A stretch of 64,000 nt of DNA, from assembly GCA_022843605.1 (NCBI GenBank), contig JALHNI010000019.1:1-64000 (forward strand). The letters are read 5' to 3'. The DNA comes from Bryobacter sp. GTDB taxonomy: Bacteria; Acidobacteriota; Terriglobia; Bryobacterales; Bryobacteraceae. Made by a program: the position numbers and the translations under genes. Under the pieces are notes generated by a model, which was not told where the DNA came from, ran no database searches, and saw only the letters and a list, made by a program, of their open reading frames with translations. Within the stretch, counting starts at the first letter, position 1; the number at the start of each line of letters is the position of its first letter. This document shows, piece after piece, positions 8,151 through 17,874 of the stretch.

Positions 8151-10780
8151 GACTCTTCCGGCGGAGGCCCACGGATGCGGAACTGGACCGGGAGTTGCAG
8201 TTTCACCTGGAGGAACTGATCGCCTCGCACCTTCGCGACGGGGTGGAACCGGGAGAGGCGCGGCGGCGGGCACTGGTGGAGTTCGGCCAGCTCGATCCAG
8301 CGAAGGAAGCCATGCGCGACATCCGTTGGATGGAACCGCTGCGCCGTTGGTGGTGGGACTTGGGCTACGCAATGCGGTACCTGTGGGCCGCCCCCGGATT
8401 CACGATGGCGGCCGTGCTGTCCTTGGCGCTGGGGATTGGCGCCAATACGGCGCTGTTCTCCATTCTGAACACGGCGCTGCTGCGGCTGATTCCGGTGGAG
8501 CGGCCGGAAGAACTGGTCTGGTTCACGATCGATCCGGCAGATGGCTCGGGGCGGCGGTTGAACTATCCGTTCTGGGAGTCGTTGCAGGGCGACCGCCGCT
8601 GGGGACCGGTCTTTTGCACGTTTGCGACGACGGGCTCGGTCTCCGACGCGGCGAAGACCGAGCGCGTGGAACTGGAACTGGTGTCCGGCAACTACTTCGG
8701 GGTGCTGGGAGTGAAGCCGCTGCGGGGACGGCTGATCGCGCCGGACGACGATCGCCACCCGATGGGACATCCGGTGGCGGTGGTCTCGCACGCTTACTGG
8801 CAAGGGCAGATGGCGTCGGATGACCGGGCGGTGGGAAGGACGCTGCGCATCAACGGAACGGCATTCACGGTGATCGGCGTGACGCCACCGGGCTTTGCGG
8901 GAAGTGAGCCCGGATTTCGGCGGATGGTGTTTGTGCCGATGAAGATGAAGCGCGTGGCGACGCCAGGCTGGGATGCGCTGGATAAGCCGCTGGTGAGTTG
9001 GCTGCAGATCGGGGCGCGGCTGCCGGCGGGCGCGGACCGCGTTGCACTCGGACACGAATTGCATGCCCGGTATCATGCGTTTCAGCGTACGCATCTTGAC
9101 GCGGACCGCAAACTGACACCGGGCCAGAAAGAGTACTTCCGCCGCTGGCAACTCAGCCTGGAGACGATGCGCGACGCCGCGCTCGACCGGCGGGTGCGCG
9201 ATCACTTGAAGACGCTGGCGTGGGTGGTGGCGGCGCTGCTGGCGCTGGCCTGCGCGAATTTGGCGGGGCTGCTGCTCGCGCGCGGCTTGGACCGTCAACG
9301 CGAGATCGCCACGAGGCTGGCCCTGGGAGCGGGCCGATGGCGAGTGGTGGCGCAGCTTCTGACGGAGAGCCTGTTGCTGGGGCTGGGGGGAGGAGCGGCT
9401 GGGCTGATGCTGGGTTCCTGGTGCGCGCCCGCGATTGCCCGTCAGTTTCCGCTGGCCGGCGCCGGCTCAGAGTTCGAGGTGCGGCTGGACGCGACCGTGT
9501 TCGCGTTTACGCTGGCCGTTTCACTCGTGGCCTGCCTGGCGTTCGGTCTGCTGCCAGCGCTGCAATCGACACGACTCGACCTGTTGCGCGCCATCAAGGG
9601 TGCGGGGCAATCCCGGGAACGCCGCCGGGTCAGGCAGTGGCTGCTGGCGGCGCAAGTGGCGATCGCGGTGGTGTTGCTGACGGTGGCAGGCGGATTCGGA
9701 TTGCGGTTGCAGGCAGTGCTGGCAACCGACGTGGGCTTCAACCGGGAGCGGATGCTGGTGGCCGAGATCGAGCCGATGCTGTTGAACTATTCGAACACGG
9801 AGCGAATCGCGCTTTACCGGCGATTGGAAGGCAAGTTGCACGAGGCAGCGAAGCGGACGGGTTCAGGGTTTACGGCCGCTGCGCTGAGCACGGTGATCCC
9901 GATGTCGCATTTCAATTGGTCGACGCTGTTCTTTGTGGATGGCAAGCCCCGCGATGTGATTCCGCGGGCGAATCAGGTGGGGCCGGGTTACTTCCAGATG
10001 ATGGGCATTCCGCTGCGCCAGGGCCGCCTGCTGGATGAGCGGGACGACGCGGGAGCGCCGAGGGCGGCCGTGGTGAGCGAGCGGACGGCGCGAATGGCGT
10101 TTCCGGAGGGTGATGCCCTGGGGAGGCATTTCATGGCGGATCCTCGTGCGCCGCGGGAATCGACGTTTGAGATTGTCGGCATTGTGGGCGATATCGAACT
10201 GAACGATCCGCGTCGCCCGTCCCGGGAAATGGTTTATTTCCCGTACCGGCAGTGGCCGTTTCCGGCCCAGGCGATGGCGATTCAGGTGCGGCTTTCGGCG
10301 GAGGGATCGGTTGGGACGGCGCTCACGTCGATCCGGCAGGCGGTGGCGGAATGCGATGGAGATTTGCCGCTGTACGGCGCGCGCACGACGGAAGAGTCGC
10401 TCGACATGCTGTTGGCGGCCGAGCGACTGTCAGCCTTGTTGGGCGGCTTCTTTGCCCTGGCCGCGGCGCTGTTGTCGGCAATCGGCTTGTACGGCGTGCT
10501 GGCGCACGAGGTGGCTCTGCGGCGCAGGGAGTTTGGGGTGCGGCTGGCGCTGGGAGCGACGACGCGGCTGATTGTGTGGCCGTTGATGCGGGAAACGATC
10601 GTCTTTACGTTGGCCGGTGTGGCGGCGGGTTTGTTGGCACTGGCTGCGGGGGGCCTGTGGCAGAGCAGCGTGGCGCCGGCGGCGGTGGCCGTGCTGTTGT
10701 TGGCGGCGTCGATCGCGGCGTGGTTGCCGGGCCGGCGCGCGGCACGGATTGAGCCAGCGGCGGCACTGCGATGTGACTGA
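8147..10780 (+). CDS. ADOP family duplicated ABC permease (second copy)
   Basis: An 877-residue inner-membrane protein of the same family as 5218-7758. It has the N-terminal module (TDAELDRELQFHLEEL), a first MacB-like periplasmic domain after WAAPGFTMAAVLSLALGIG, a central FtsX-type block (NLAGLLLARGLDRQREIATR), and a second block ending in RRREFGVRLALGAT. The open frame continues upstream through padR in another phase, but the GTG at 8147 overlapping the padR stop fits the usual N-terminus. No ATPase gene accompanies it. It converges on the methyltransferase gene with a one-base gap. Confidence 0.9.
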   Translation: MRLFRRRPTDAELDRELQFHLEELIASHLRDGVEPGEARRRALVEFGQLDPAKEAMRDIRWMEPLRRWWWDLGYAMRYLWAAPGFTMAAVLSLALGIGANTALFSILNTALLRLIPVERPEELVWFTIDPADGSGRRLNYPFWESLQGDRRWGPVFCTFATTGSVSDAAKTERVELELVSGNYFGVLGVKPLRGRLIAPDDDRHPMGHPVAVVSHAYWQGQMASDDRAVGRTLRINGTAFTVIGVTPPGFAGSEPGFRRMVFVPMKMKRVATPGWDALDKPLVSWLQIGARLPAGADRVALGHELHARYHAFQRTHLDADRKLTPGQKEYFRRWQLSLETMRDAALDRRVRDHLKTLAWVVAALLALACANLAGLLLARGLDRQREIATRLALGAGRWRVVAQLLTESLLLGLGGGAAGLMLGSWCAPAIARQFPLAGAGSEFEVRLDATVFAFTLAVSLVACLAFGLLPALQSTRLDLLRAIKGAGQSRERRRVRQWLLAAQVAIAVVLLTVAGGFGLRLQAVLATDVGFNRERMLVAEIEPMLLNYSNTERIALYRRLEGKLHEAAKRTGSGFTAAALSTVIPMSHFNWSTLFFVDGKPRDVIPRANQVGPGYFQMMGIPLRQGRLLDERDDAGAPRAAVVSERTARMAFPEGDALGRHFMADPRAPRESTFEIVGIVGDIELNDPRRPSREMVYFPYRQWPFPAQAMAIQVRLSAEGSVGTALTSIRQAVAECDGDLPLYGARTTEESLDMLLAAERLSALLGGFFALAAALLSAIGLYGVLAHEVALRRREFGVRLALGATTRLIVWPLMRETIVFTLAGVAAGLLALAAGGLWQSSVAPAAVAVLLLAASIAAWLPGRRAARIEPAAALRCD

Positions 10781-10781
10781 G

Positions 10782-11519
10782 TTATGGCTGAAGCATCTGA
10801 CTCGCCTGGGCGAGGAGCAGGACGCGACCGGTGGGCGGGTCGCCGGGGATCGGAGAGAGGGATTCGAGGCGCAGGCCGGAACTGGCGCAGGCTTCGTAGA
10901 CCTCTTTGGGCGAGAAGACGTGCTGGCGCATGCGGACCTGGACTTGCGGCTGGCCTTCGAGGCGCAGGGTGGCGTCGCAATAGGCGCGCTGGCGGCGCGG
11001 CTCATAGCGAAAGACCATCTGACATTCGCCGCCAAGGACATCGACAGTGGCGGTACGGTTCCAACTGTGGGCGTAACCTTCGGCGAGGACTAAGTCGGCG
11101 AAGAAGTAGCCGCCGGGAAGTAAGTGTTGGCGGACGTTGAGGAGGGTGCGAATCAGATGGCGGACGCCACGGGCATGGTTGAGGCTATTGAAGCAGCAGA
11201 GCGCGGCTTCGAAACGGTCATCGAGGGCGAAGGTGGACATCTCGCCGGTGACTAAGTTGGCGGCCGGGGCATTGATGCGGGCATGGGCGAGCATGCCGGG
11301 GGAGAGGTCCACCCCGGTCACGCGGTAGCCATCGGCGGTGAGGGCGGCGGCCAGTTGGCCGGTACCGCAGCACAGGTCGAGTAAGTGCGCGTTCGGCGTC
11401 AGGTGCGGCTGTAAGTGGGCGGCAAACAGGCGCCGGGCGGTGTCGAGATAAACGGTGCCCCAGTCGTCGTTGTAGAGCGCGGCAAGTGCGTCGTAGAACT
11501 GGCCTTCATGGCTTTCCAC
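10782..11519 (-). CDS. Class I SAM-dependent methyltransferase
   Basis: A 245-residue soluble methyltransferase. Motif I is LLDLCCGTGQLAAAL (about residues 46-60), the acidic residue ending strand 2 is in VTGVDLSPGML, and a later motif is FNSLNHARG. These identify the Rossmann-like SAM fold; the substrate cannot be read from the sequence. The GTG start abuts the xylulokinase stop (TAAGTG), and no in-frame ATG exists nearby, so it is read in an operon with xylB. The shared job of the two products is unclear. Confidence 0.85.
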   Translation of the reverse strand: MESHEGQFYDALAALYNDDWGTVYLDTARRLFAAHLQPHLTPNAHLLDLCCGTGQLAAALTADGYRVTGVDLSPGMLAHARINAPAANLVTGEMSTFALDDRFEAALCCFNSLNHARGVRHLIRTLLNVRQHLLPGGYFFADLVLAEGYAHSWNRTATVDVLGGECQMVFRYEPRRQRAYCDATLRLEGQPQVQVRMRQHVFSPKEVYEACASSGLRLESLSPIPGDPPTGRVLLLAQASQMLQP

Positions 11520-13013
11520 TTAAGCTTGGCCCATCTGGCCATAAAGGGGCTTGAGCGTGGGATAGAGAGTCCGGTAGACTTCGTAGCCGCGCTGGTAACT
11601 GACTGACTCATGGGATCTGGGGTCGAGCGATTCCACTTCGCGGATGGCCGCGGCGCAGGCTTCGGGAACCGTCGAGTAGGCGCCGGTGCCGACGGCGGCC
11701 AGTAAGGCGGCCCCGTAAGCGGAGCCCTCCTGGCTTTCGAGCGTCGTGACTCTTGCGGCGAAGATGTTGGCGAGTAATTGACGCCAGAAAGGGCTCTTGG
11801 CGCCGCCGCCGGAGAGCCGCACGCTTTCGGCGGGTGCGCCGAGGTCGTCGATGATTTCGAGGCAGTCTTTGAGCGAGTAACTGACGCCTTCGACGAGAGA
11901 GCGGATCAGGTGGGCGCGGCGATGGCTGGCGGTGAGTCCAATCCACCCGCCGCGGGCAAGCGGGTCCAGGTGGGGGGTGCGTTCGCCCATGAGGTAAGGA
12001 CTCCAGAAGAGCCCCTGGCTGCCAGCGGGAGCGGTGGCGGCTTCGGCCATCAGGTCGTTGTAACTGCTACCGGGGGCAAGCTGATTGCGGAACCACTGCA
12101 GACTGAGGCCGGCGCCCTGAGTTACTCCCATCACGTGCCACTTACCGGGGACGGCGTGGCAGAAGGTATGCACACGGCCGAGGGGATCGAAATTGGGCTG
12201 GTCGAGGTGAGCGAAGACGACACCGGAGGTGCCGATGGTGCAGGAGACGATGCCGGGGCTGACGATACCGTTGCCGATGGCGCTGGCGGCCTGGTCGCCA
12301 CCGCCGCCCACAACAGGGGTTCCGGCGAGTAATCCGGTCGCCTGTGCGGCGGCTGGAGAGACGGTACCGGTAACTTCGATGGATTCGTGCACGCGCGGGA
12401 GGATACTCGCGTCGAGGCCGAGGGCAGCGATCATTTCGGCAGACCATTGGCGATTGACGACATCGAAGAGAGCGGTGCCGGAGGCGTCAGACACTTCGCT
12501 GGCGAATTCGCCGGTGAGGCGGTAACGGAGATAGTCTTTCGGCAGGAGTAAGTGCCGGACACGCTCATAGTTGGCGGGTTCGTGATCGCGCACCCAGAGT
12601 AACTTGGGGAGGGTGAAGCCGGTAAGGACGGGATTTGCGGTGTAAGTGAGGACTTTTTCGCGGCCGACCTTGGCGTTGATGGCGTCGACCTGATTCTGGC
12701 TGCGCTGGTCGCACCAGATGAGGGCGGGACGAATGATCTGGCCATGGGCGTCGAGCAGGACGGAGCCGTGCATTTGGCCTGACAGACCCACGCCGCGCAC
12801 CTGGTCGCCGGCGATCCCCGCTTGTTGGAGGACGCCCTGGATGGCCTGGGTGCTGGCGGCCCACCAGTCGGCGGGATCCTGCTCGGCCCAGAGGGGACGC
12901 TCCATGGTCATCTCGTGATGGGGCGCGGTGAAGGCGTGGCTGACCTGGCCCGCTTCATCGATCAGCAGCGCGCGGCTGCCCCCGGTTCCAACATCGACAC
13001 CCAACCAGTACAT
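11520..13013 (-). CDS. xylB: Xylulokinase
   Basis: A 497-residue FGGY-family sugar kinase that phosphorylates D-xylulose to xylulose 5-phosphate for the pentose phosphate pathway. The N-terminal ATPase motif is GVDVGTGGSRALLID; the XylB substrate-site motif VGLSGQMHGSVLLD is present; the central block GLFWSPYLMGERTPHLDP and the C-terminal LSGGGAKSPFWRQLLANI adenosine motif follow. Length and motif order fit xylulokinase better than glycerol kinase. No xylose isomerase gene is adjacent. It diverges from the 13056 gene across 42 bp. Confidence 0.93.
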   Translation of the reverse strand: MYWLGVDVGTGGSRALLIDEAGQVSHAFTAPHHEMTMERPLWAEQDPADWWAASTQAIQGVLQQAGIAGDQVRGVGLSGQMHGSVLLDAHGQIIRPALIWCDQRSQNQVDAINAKVGREKVLTYTANPVLTGFTLPKLLWVRDHEPANYERVRHLLLPKDYLRYRLTGEFASEVSDASGTALFDVVNRQWSAEMIAALGLDASILPRVHESIEVTGTVSPAAAQATGLLAGTPVVGGGGDQAASAIGNGIVSPGIVSCTIGTSGVVFAHLDQPNFDPLGRVHTFCHAVPGKWHVMGVTQGAGLSLQWFRNQLAPGSSYNDLMAEAATAPAGSQGLFWSPYLMGERTPHLDPLARGGWIGLTASHRRAHLIRSLVEGVSYSLKDCLEIIDDLGAPAESVRLSGGGAKSPFWRQLLANIFAARVTTLESQEGSAYGAALLAAVGTGAYSTVPEACAAAIREVESLDPRSHESVSYQRGYEVYRTLYPTLKPLYGQMGQA

Positions 13014-13055
13014 AAGCCCCCATTGTACGGTTCTCTCGCATAGACTTGAGGGATT

Positions 13056-13547
13056 ATGTCTGATCGACGTGACGCTTTGAAGGGTTTGGCGAGCCTGACG
13101 GTGCTGCCGGCGTTAGCCCAGCACCAGCATGGGGACGAGGGAAAGTCCGCACCGGCGGCGCTGAGCGCCAAGTTTTTTTCGGCCGCGGAGTTGCGCGACC
13201 TGGGCGAGTGGGTGGAGTTGATTCTGCCGCGAACCGAGACGCCGGGGGCAAAGGACGCCAAGGTGCACTACCTGATCGACGGGCTTTGCCATCGCACTCC
13301 GGCGGCGGGCAAGGAGTGGCGGGCGACGCTGGCTTGGCTGGGCAAGCAGAAGGGCTCGCGCGAGCAGGTTCTGGCGCGGATCAGCACAGAGAGCAAGTCC
13401 GCCGGCGCGGAGCACTTCAAGCGCCTGAAGGACACCACCATTGAGCAGTACTATCTGACACGCGAGGGATTGCAGGCGGAATTAGGCTGGAACGCGAACA
13501 CTTACGTGGCCGAGTTTAAGGGCTGCACGCACAAGGAGCACCGCTAA
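13056..13547 (+). CDS. Gluconate 2-dehydrogenase subunit 3-like protein
   Basis: A 163-residue small subunit of a membrane-associated sugar dehydrogenase. The N-terminus [19 protein letters not shown] is a twin-arginine-like export signal without the full SRRxFLK pattern. The mature part matches the gluconate 2-dehydrogenase subunit 3 family, including [24 protein letters not shown] and the C-terminal [20 protein letters not shown]. The stop is one base before the FAD subunit at 13549, so the two form a complex-encoding operon. In this family the small subunit carries the Tat signal for both proteins. Confidence 0.85.
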   Translation: MSDRRDALKGLASLTVLPALAQHQHGDEGKSAPAALSAKFFSAAELRDLGEWVELILPRTETPGAKDAKVHYLIDGLCHRTPAAGKEWRATLAWLGKQKGSREQVLARISTESKSAGAEHFKRLKDTTIEQYYLTREGLQAELGWNANTYVAEFKGCTHKEHR

Positions 13548-13548
13548 G

Positions 13549-15192
13549 ATGGCGCAGGTGAAGAAGAGCCCTGAAGTCCACGACGTGATCATCGTCGGCA
13601 GCGGTGCGGCCGGAGGAATGGCCGCGTGGAACCTGACGCGCAAGGGCGTGAAGGTACTGATGCTGGATGCGGGCGAGAAGTTCAACCGTGGCGGATTCTG
13701 GAGCCATGTGAAGCCGTGGGAGACGCAGAAGAAGCTGGATGCCGGGCAGAAGCCGCCCCAGTTCTACGTCGATAACGCGGAGCAGCCTTACCACTCGGAC
13801 CCCTATTTCTATCTGGTGCGCGTGTGGGGCCGCGGCGGGCGGACGAACGTTTGGGGCCGCGTGGCCTTGCGCTATGGCGACCTGGACTTTGCGGCGGCCG
13901 AGAAGGACGGCTGGGAGATCGACTGGCCGATTCGGTATCGGGACGTTGCGCCGTATTACGACAGAGTGGAGCAGTTGATTGGCGTCTGCGGGGGCGACGA
14001 CGACCAGGATTCCCTGCCCGGATCGAAGTATCATTTGCCGCCGCCCCCGCCGCGCTGCGGCGAGCGGTTGCTGCAACGGGCGGCAAAGTCGGTGGGGATC
14101 AGCGTGGTGGCGCAACGCAAGGCGGTGGTGACGAAGGAGCACAACGGCCACGGGCCTTGCCATTATTGCGGCGCCTGCGGGCGGGGCTGCGACGTGAGCG
14201 CCTTCTTTAACTCGAGCGACTATCTGCTGGAACCGGCCTTCAAGACGGGCAATCTGCGGTTGATCGATAACGCGGTGGTGGGCCGTGTGCTGGTCGGCAA
14301 CGACGGCTTAGCGAAGGGCGTACAGTACTTTGACCGCAAGACCGGCCAGGAGCATACGGTGCTGGGCAAGCGGGTGATTATTGGCGCGGCTTGCGTGGAT
14401 TCGACACGCATTCTGCTTAATTCGAAGAGCGAGAAGTATCCGAATGGAATCGGCAATTCGTCGGACGTGATTGGGCGGTATCTGTGCGAGCAGGTGCGAT
14501 TCCACATGTACGGTTTTGCGCCGGAGCTCATGGGCACGAAGACGTTGAACGATGACGGGCTGGGCGGCGAGCATATTTATATGCCGCGCTTCAACCATCG
14601 CGGACCGAAGCGCGACTATCTCCGGGGTTACGGATCGCAATTCTGGAACATCGGCGCACAGACGGGCTTGAGCAGTTGGGCGAAGCAGATGCCGGGTTAT
14701 GGCGCGGGGCTGAAGCAGAACATCAAGAAGCATTTTCCGGCGCTGATTGCGATGCATCCGTATGGCGAAGTGTTGCCTTACAAAGACAATCGCGTGGTGG
14801 TGGACGCCAAGAAGGTGGACCGCTACGGTTTACCGATCGCCAAGATTGAGTATCGGATTCGGGAGAACGAGCGGAAGATGCTCGGCGATATGTACGATAT
14901 GGCCGAGCAGGTGATACGCGCGGCGAAGGCGGAGATTCTGCCGTTCGAGCGCGGCGCCATTGATGTGGCGGGTAGCGCGATCCACGAGCACGGAACGGTG
15001 AGAATGGGCCGGGATCCGAAGCGGAGCGCGCTGAACGGGTATTGCCAGATGCACGACGTGAAGAATGTGTTTGTGGTGGACGGCGCGGCGTTTACGACAG
15101 CGAGCGAGAAGAATCCGACGTTGACGATTCTGGCCTTGTCGTGGCGGGCGACGGACTATCTGGCCGAGGGGATTCGCCGGGGCGAAGTTTAG
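13549..15192 (+). CDS. GMC-family FAD dehydrogenase, large subunit
   Basis: A 547-residue flavoprotein of the glucose-methanol-choline family. The dinucleotide-binding motif [16 protein letters not shown] is at about residue 15. [15 protein letters not shown] contacts FAD. A cysteine cluster, [12 protein letters not shown], lies near residue 204. The C-terminal catalytic region contains [12 protein letters not shown] and [22 protein letters not shown]. With the subunit 3 protein it probably forms a periplasmic sugar or sugar-acid dehydrogenase, exported in complex, that passes electrons to a cytochrome or quinone. The cytochrome c subunit often seen with this pair is not encoded here. The stop codon shares four bases with the convergent gene. 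Confidence 0.9.
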   Translation: MAQVKKSPEVHDVIIVGSGAAGGMAAWNLTRKGVKVLMLDAGEKFNRGGFWSHVKPWETQKKLDAGQKPPQFYVDNAEQPYHSDPYFYLVRVWGRGGRTNVWGRVALRYGDLDFAAAEKDGWEIDWPIRYRDVAPYYDRVEQLIGVCGGDDDQDSLPGSKYHLPPPPPRCGERLLQRAAKSVGISVVAQRKAVVTKEHNGHGPCHYCGACGRGCDVSAFFNSSDYLLEPAFKTGNLRLIDNAVVGRVLVGNDGLAKGVQYFDRKTGQEHTVLGKRVIIGAACVDSTRILLNSKSEKYPNGIGNSSDVIGRYLCEQVRFHMYGFAPELMGTKTLNDDGLGGEHIYMPRFNHRGPKRDYLRGYGSQFWNIGAQTGLSSWAKQMPGYGAGLKQNIKKHFPALIAMHPYGEVLPYKDNRVVVDAKKVDRYGLPIAKIEYRIRENERKMLGDMYDMAEQVIRAAKAEILPFERGAIDVAGSAIHEHGTVRMGRDPKRSALNGYCQMHDVKNVFVVDGAAFTTASEKNPTLTILALSWRATDYLAEGIRRGEV

Positions 15193-15506
15193 TTCGGCTC
15201 TTTGCGGAGGCGCTTGAAGATGTAAGTGGGGTAGGTCTGGGTGACCATGGTTTTCTCCTTGCCACGCTCTTCGTTCAGATAAGTGTACGGTGCGATGCCC
15301 ACCAGTTCCCAGCCCTGGTAGGCGAGATCATTGAGTTCGCGTTCCGTCACCTGGCGGTAGCGCGCGGGACTGATCTCCAAGGGCTGAACGACCTTCACTT
15401 CCCATGGAGGGAAGTCAGTCTTGCGGGGGCGCGCCATTTGCGCGGCGAGCAGGATCACCGCAGCCAATGCGGCCATCAAAAGCAAACGAGCCGTAAGCAG
15501 TCTCAT
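15189..15506 (-). CDS. Small membrane-anchored hypothetical protein
   Basis: A 105-residue protein with one N-terminal transmembrane or signal segment ([17 protein letters not shown]). A small C-terminal domain reads [20 protein letters not shown] and ends in TYIFKRLRK. That alternation resembles the DUF4177-type fold, but the match is by eye and weak. The stop codon overlaps the GMC gene stop by four bases (TTAG). The start codon sits inside the perfect 12-bp palindrome CTCATGCATGAG. No function is proposed. Confidence 0.65.
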   Translation of the reverse strand: MRLLTARLLLMAALAAVILLAAQMARPRKTDFPPWEVKVVQPLEISPARYRQVTERELNDLAYQGWELVGIAPYTYLNEERGKEKTMVTQTYPTYIFKRLRKEPN

Positions 15507-15549
15507 GCATGAGCATGACGCCTACGGCTCGCGGAACGTGTAAAGCGAA

Positions 15550-16629
15550 TTAGGGCTTGGGCGCGGCCGGCGGAGCAGGCGGGGCGGGAGGCGCTGCATC
15601 AACGAAGTAAGTGTCGTTGAAGACGACCTTGGCGGCATCTTTGATGTCCTTCATCGCCTTCTGCGCGAGTTCCGGCTTGAGCTTGGGCTCGATTTCGGCC
15701 TTGGCACTGGCGAAGTCCTTACCGAGCTGCTCCTGAACCTGGATGATGTGATAGCCGAACTGGGACTCGACGGGGTCACTGACCTTGCCGACCGGCAAGG
15801 AGAATGCGGCCTGTTCGAAGGGAGGCACCATCATGCCACGGCCAAAGGCGCCTAGGTCGCCGCCGTTGGCGCCGGAGCCGGCGTCGTCGCTCTCCTTCTT
15901 GGCGAGGGCGGCGAAATCTCCACCGCCATCAATGGCTTTCTTAAGGTCGTTGGCCTTGGCGAGGGCTTCTTCCTTGGTGAGGTCCTTCTGGCCTTCACGG
16001 ACCGGAACCGGGGAGCCTTTGAAGCGCAGCAGGATATGGCGCGCTTTCACCTTCTGGTACTGATCCTTGTTCTTCTCGTAGTAGGCTTCCATGTCGGCGG
16101 TGGTGGGGTTGATCTTCGCTTGGACGTCGCGGAAGAGAGAACTGGCGAGAGCCTGATCCATCTCCAGTTGGGTCATGGCGGACTGGTCCAGCTTGCGACG
16201 GCGCGCTTCGGCGGCAAAGAGCTTGATGTCGGCGATCTGCTCGGCAATGCGGCGCTTGGGAATGTTCGCCATCTGGGCCTTCACCTGGTCCGGCAGGCCG
16301 GCGATAAAGGCTTCGAAGTCAGCTTTGGTGATTTTGTCATCCCCCACGGTGAGGACTACGGGATTGGTGGCGGAAACCGGCGTACCGACCACAGGCTTCG
16401 CGCTGATGGCCGGTTTGGGGGCGGCAGCTACGGGTTTCGCCTTAGCGGCGGCTACGGCTGGCTTAGCGGCGGCTACGGCCGACTTGGCGGCGGCCGCCTT
16501 CGGTGCCGAAACCGCCGGCTTGGCCGGAGTGGGGGTCTTTTTTGCTGTGCTATCTTGGCCGAAAGCTAGAGTGGCGGCCATCGAGGCGGCCAGCCCGGTC
16601 GTCATGAAAAATCGAGTCACGCTTTCCAA
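15550..16629 (-). CDS. Periplasmic PpiC/parvulin-type peptidylprolyl isomerase
   Basis: An exported folding catalyst of about 350-359 residues. A signal peptide ([16 protein letters not shown]) is followed by an Ala/Pro/Lys-rich linker of about 60 residues. A SurA-like N-terminal helical domain ([18 protein letters not shown]) comes next, then one parvulin domain with [29 protein letters not shown] and [11 protein letters not shown]. The C-terminus is proline/alanine-rich. The start is uncertain: TTG 16629, GTG 16620 or ATG 16605. The GTG version gives the signal peptide a basic N-region. By family it assists folding of envelope proteins, possibly outer-membrane receptors such as the one at 33342. 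Confidence 0.88.
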   Translation of the reverse strand: MESVTRFFMTTGLAASMAATLAFGQDSTAKKTPTPAKPAVSAPKAAAAKSAVAAAKPAVAAAKAKPVAAAPKPAISAKPVVGTPVSATNPVVLTVGDDKITKADFEAFIAGLPDQVKAQMANIPKRRIAEQIADIKLFAAEARRRKLDQSAMTQLEMDQALASSLFRDVQAKINPTTADMEAYYEKNKDQYQKVKARHILLRFKGSPVPVREGQKDLTKEEALAKANDLKKAIDGGGDFAALAKKESDDAGSGANGGDLGAFGRGMMVPPFEQAAFSLPVGKVSDPVESQFGYHIIQVQEQLGKDFASAKAEIEPKLKPELAQKAMKDIKDAAKVVFNDTYFVDAAPPAPPAPPAAPKP

Positions 16630-16656
16630 GATAGCGCGTCCGCCCCAGGAGTTGCC

Positions 16657-17874
16657 ATGCCCTTAGCTCAACCGCTCACGCTTTTAGCCTTGGCCAGTTA
16701 CGAGAAAGGCCATCGTTTTCTACAAGAGGCAAAGCGACAGGGCGCGCGGGTGTTGTTGTTAACCAGCGAAAGTTTACGTCATACGGCCCACTGGCCGATG
16801 GACGCCATTGACGAAATTGTCTACATGCCCGATGTGGAGAAAAAGTGGAACCGGCAGCACACGTTGAATACGGTGGCGTATCTGGCGCGACGAGAGCAAT
16901 TCGACCGGCTGGTGCCGCTGGATGATTTTGACCTGGAGATGGCCGCATTCTTGCGTGAGCACCTGCGGATTCCGGGTATGGGTGAGACGACGACGCGGTA
17001 TTTCCGAGACAAGCTCGCGATGCGGATGAAGGCGCAGACGGCAGCGCTGAGCATCCCGCAGTTTGTGCATGTGCTGAATCATCAGAAGGTGCATGAGTTT
17101 ACGGAGCGCGTGCCGCCACCTTGGGTGCTGAAGCCACGCTTTCTGGCCGGGGCGATCGGCATCCACAAAGTGGGCACGGCGGAAGAGCTGTGGCGCCACA
17201 TCAATGGCTTGGGGGACGAGCAGTCCTACTACTTGGTGGAGCAGTTCATTCCAGGCGAAATCTGCCATGTGGATTCGATTGTGGACCACGACCAGATTCT
17301 GTTTGCGGTGCCGAGCCGGTATGGCCGGCCGCCGCTGGAGGTGTCGCAGGGTGGAGGCATCTTCACGACGCGGCTGGCGGAGCGCGGGAGTCCGGTGGCG
17401 CAGGGTTTGTTGCGGCAGAATCAATTGGTGCTGAGTGCGCTGGGGCTGAAGCGCGGCGTGTCGCACACCGAATTCATCGTGGCGCAGGCGGACGGCAAGA
17501 TCTATTTTCTGGAGACATCAGCGCGCGTGGGCGGAGCGCATATCTCGGATCTGGTGGAGACGGCGACGGGGATCAATCTGTGGGCGGAATGGGCCAAGGT
17601 GGAGTTGGCGGGCGGGGACGGGAGTTATGCGGTGCCGCCTTCGCGAACTGACAGCGCGGGGCTGCTGGTGTCGTTGGCGCAGCAGGAACGGCCCGATACG
17701 ACGTCGTATCAGGATCCGGAAATTGTGTGGCGGATGGACAAGCGGCATCATGTCGGGTTGATTGTCCGGTCGCCGAGTTACGAGCGGGTGGGCGAGTTAC
17801 TCGATGAGTATGCGCGGCGCGTGAAAGTGGACTTTAGCGCGGTGCTTCCGCCGCGGGCGTTGCCGAGCGACTAG
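16657..17874 (+). CDS. ATP-grasp domain protein
   Basis: A 405-residue cytoplasmic enzyme of the carbamoyl-phosphate-synthase-like ATP-grasp superfamily. The N-terminal pre-grasp region is followed by the ATP-binding core: [16 protein letters not shown] for the lysine-loop strand, [19 protein letters not shown] for the hinge, and the metal-binding segment [16 protein letters not shown]. Such enzymes ligate a carboxylate to an amine or thiol through an acyl phosphate; the substrates here cannot be read. It is transcribed alone, divergently from the isomerase gene, and overlaps the convergent permease stop by four bases (CTAG). Confidence 0.85.
   Translation: MPLAQPLTLLALASYEKGHRFLQEAKRQGARVLLLTSESLRHTAHWPMDAIDEIVYMPDVEKKWNRQHTLNTVAYLARREQFDRLVPLDDFDLEMAAFLREHLRIPGMGETTTRYFRDKLAMRMKAQTAALSIPQFVHVLNHQKVHEFTERVPPPWVLKPRFLAGAIGIHKVGTAEELWRHINGLGDEQSYYLVEQFIPGEICHVDSIVDHDQILFAVPSRYGRPPLEVSQGGGIFTTRLAERGSPVAQGLLRQNQLVLSALGLKRGVSHTEFIVAQADGKIYFLETSARVGGAHISDLVETATGINLWAEWAKVELAGGDGSYAVPPSRTDSAGLLVSLAQQERPDTTSYQDPEIVWRMDKRHHVGLIVRSPSYERVGELLDEYARRVKVDFSAVLPPRALPSD

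Noticed and set aside
15487-15531. Inverted repeat CGAGCCGTA/TACGGCTCG enclosing the palindrome CTCATGCATGAG
   Set aside because: It overlaps the start of the small gene at 15506 and could be an operator, but 9-bp arms at this spacing are expected several times by chance in 64 kb.
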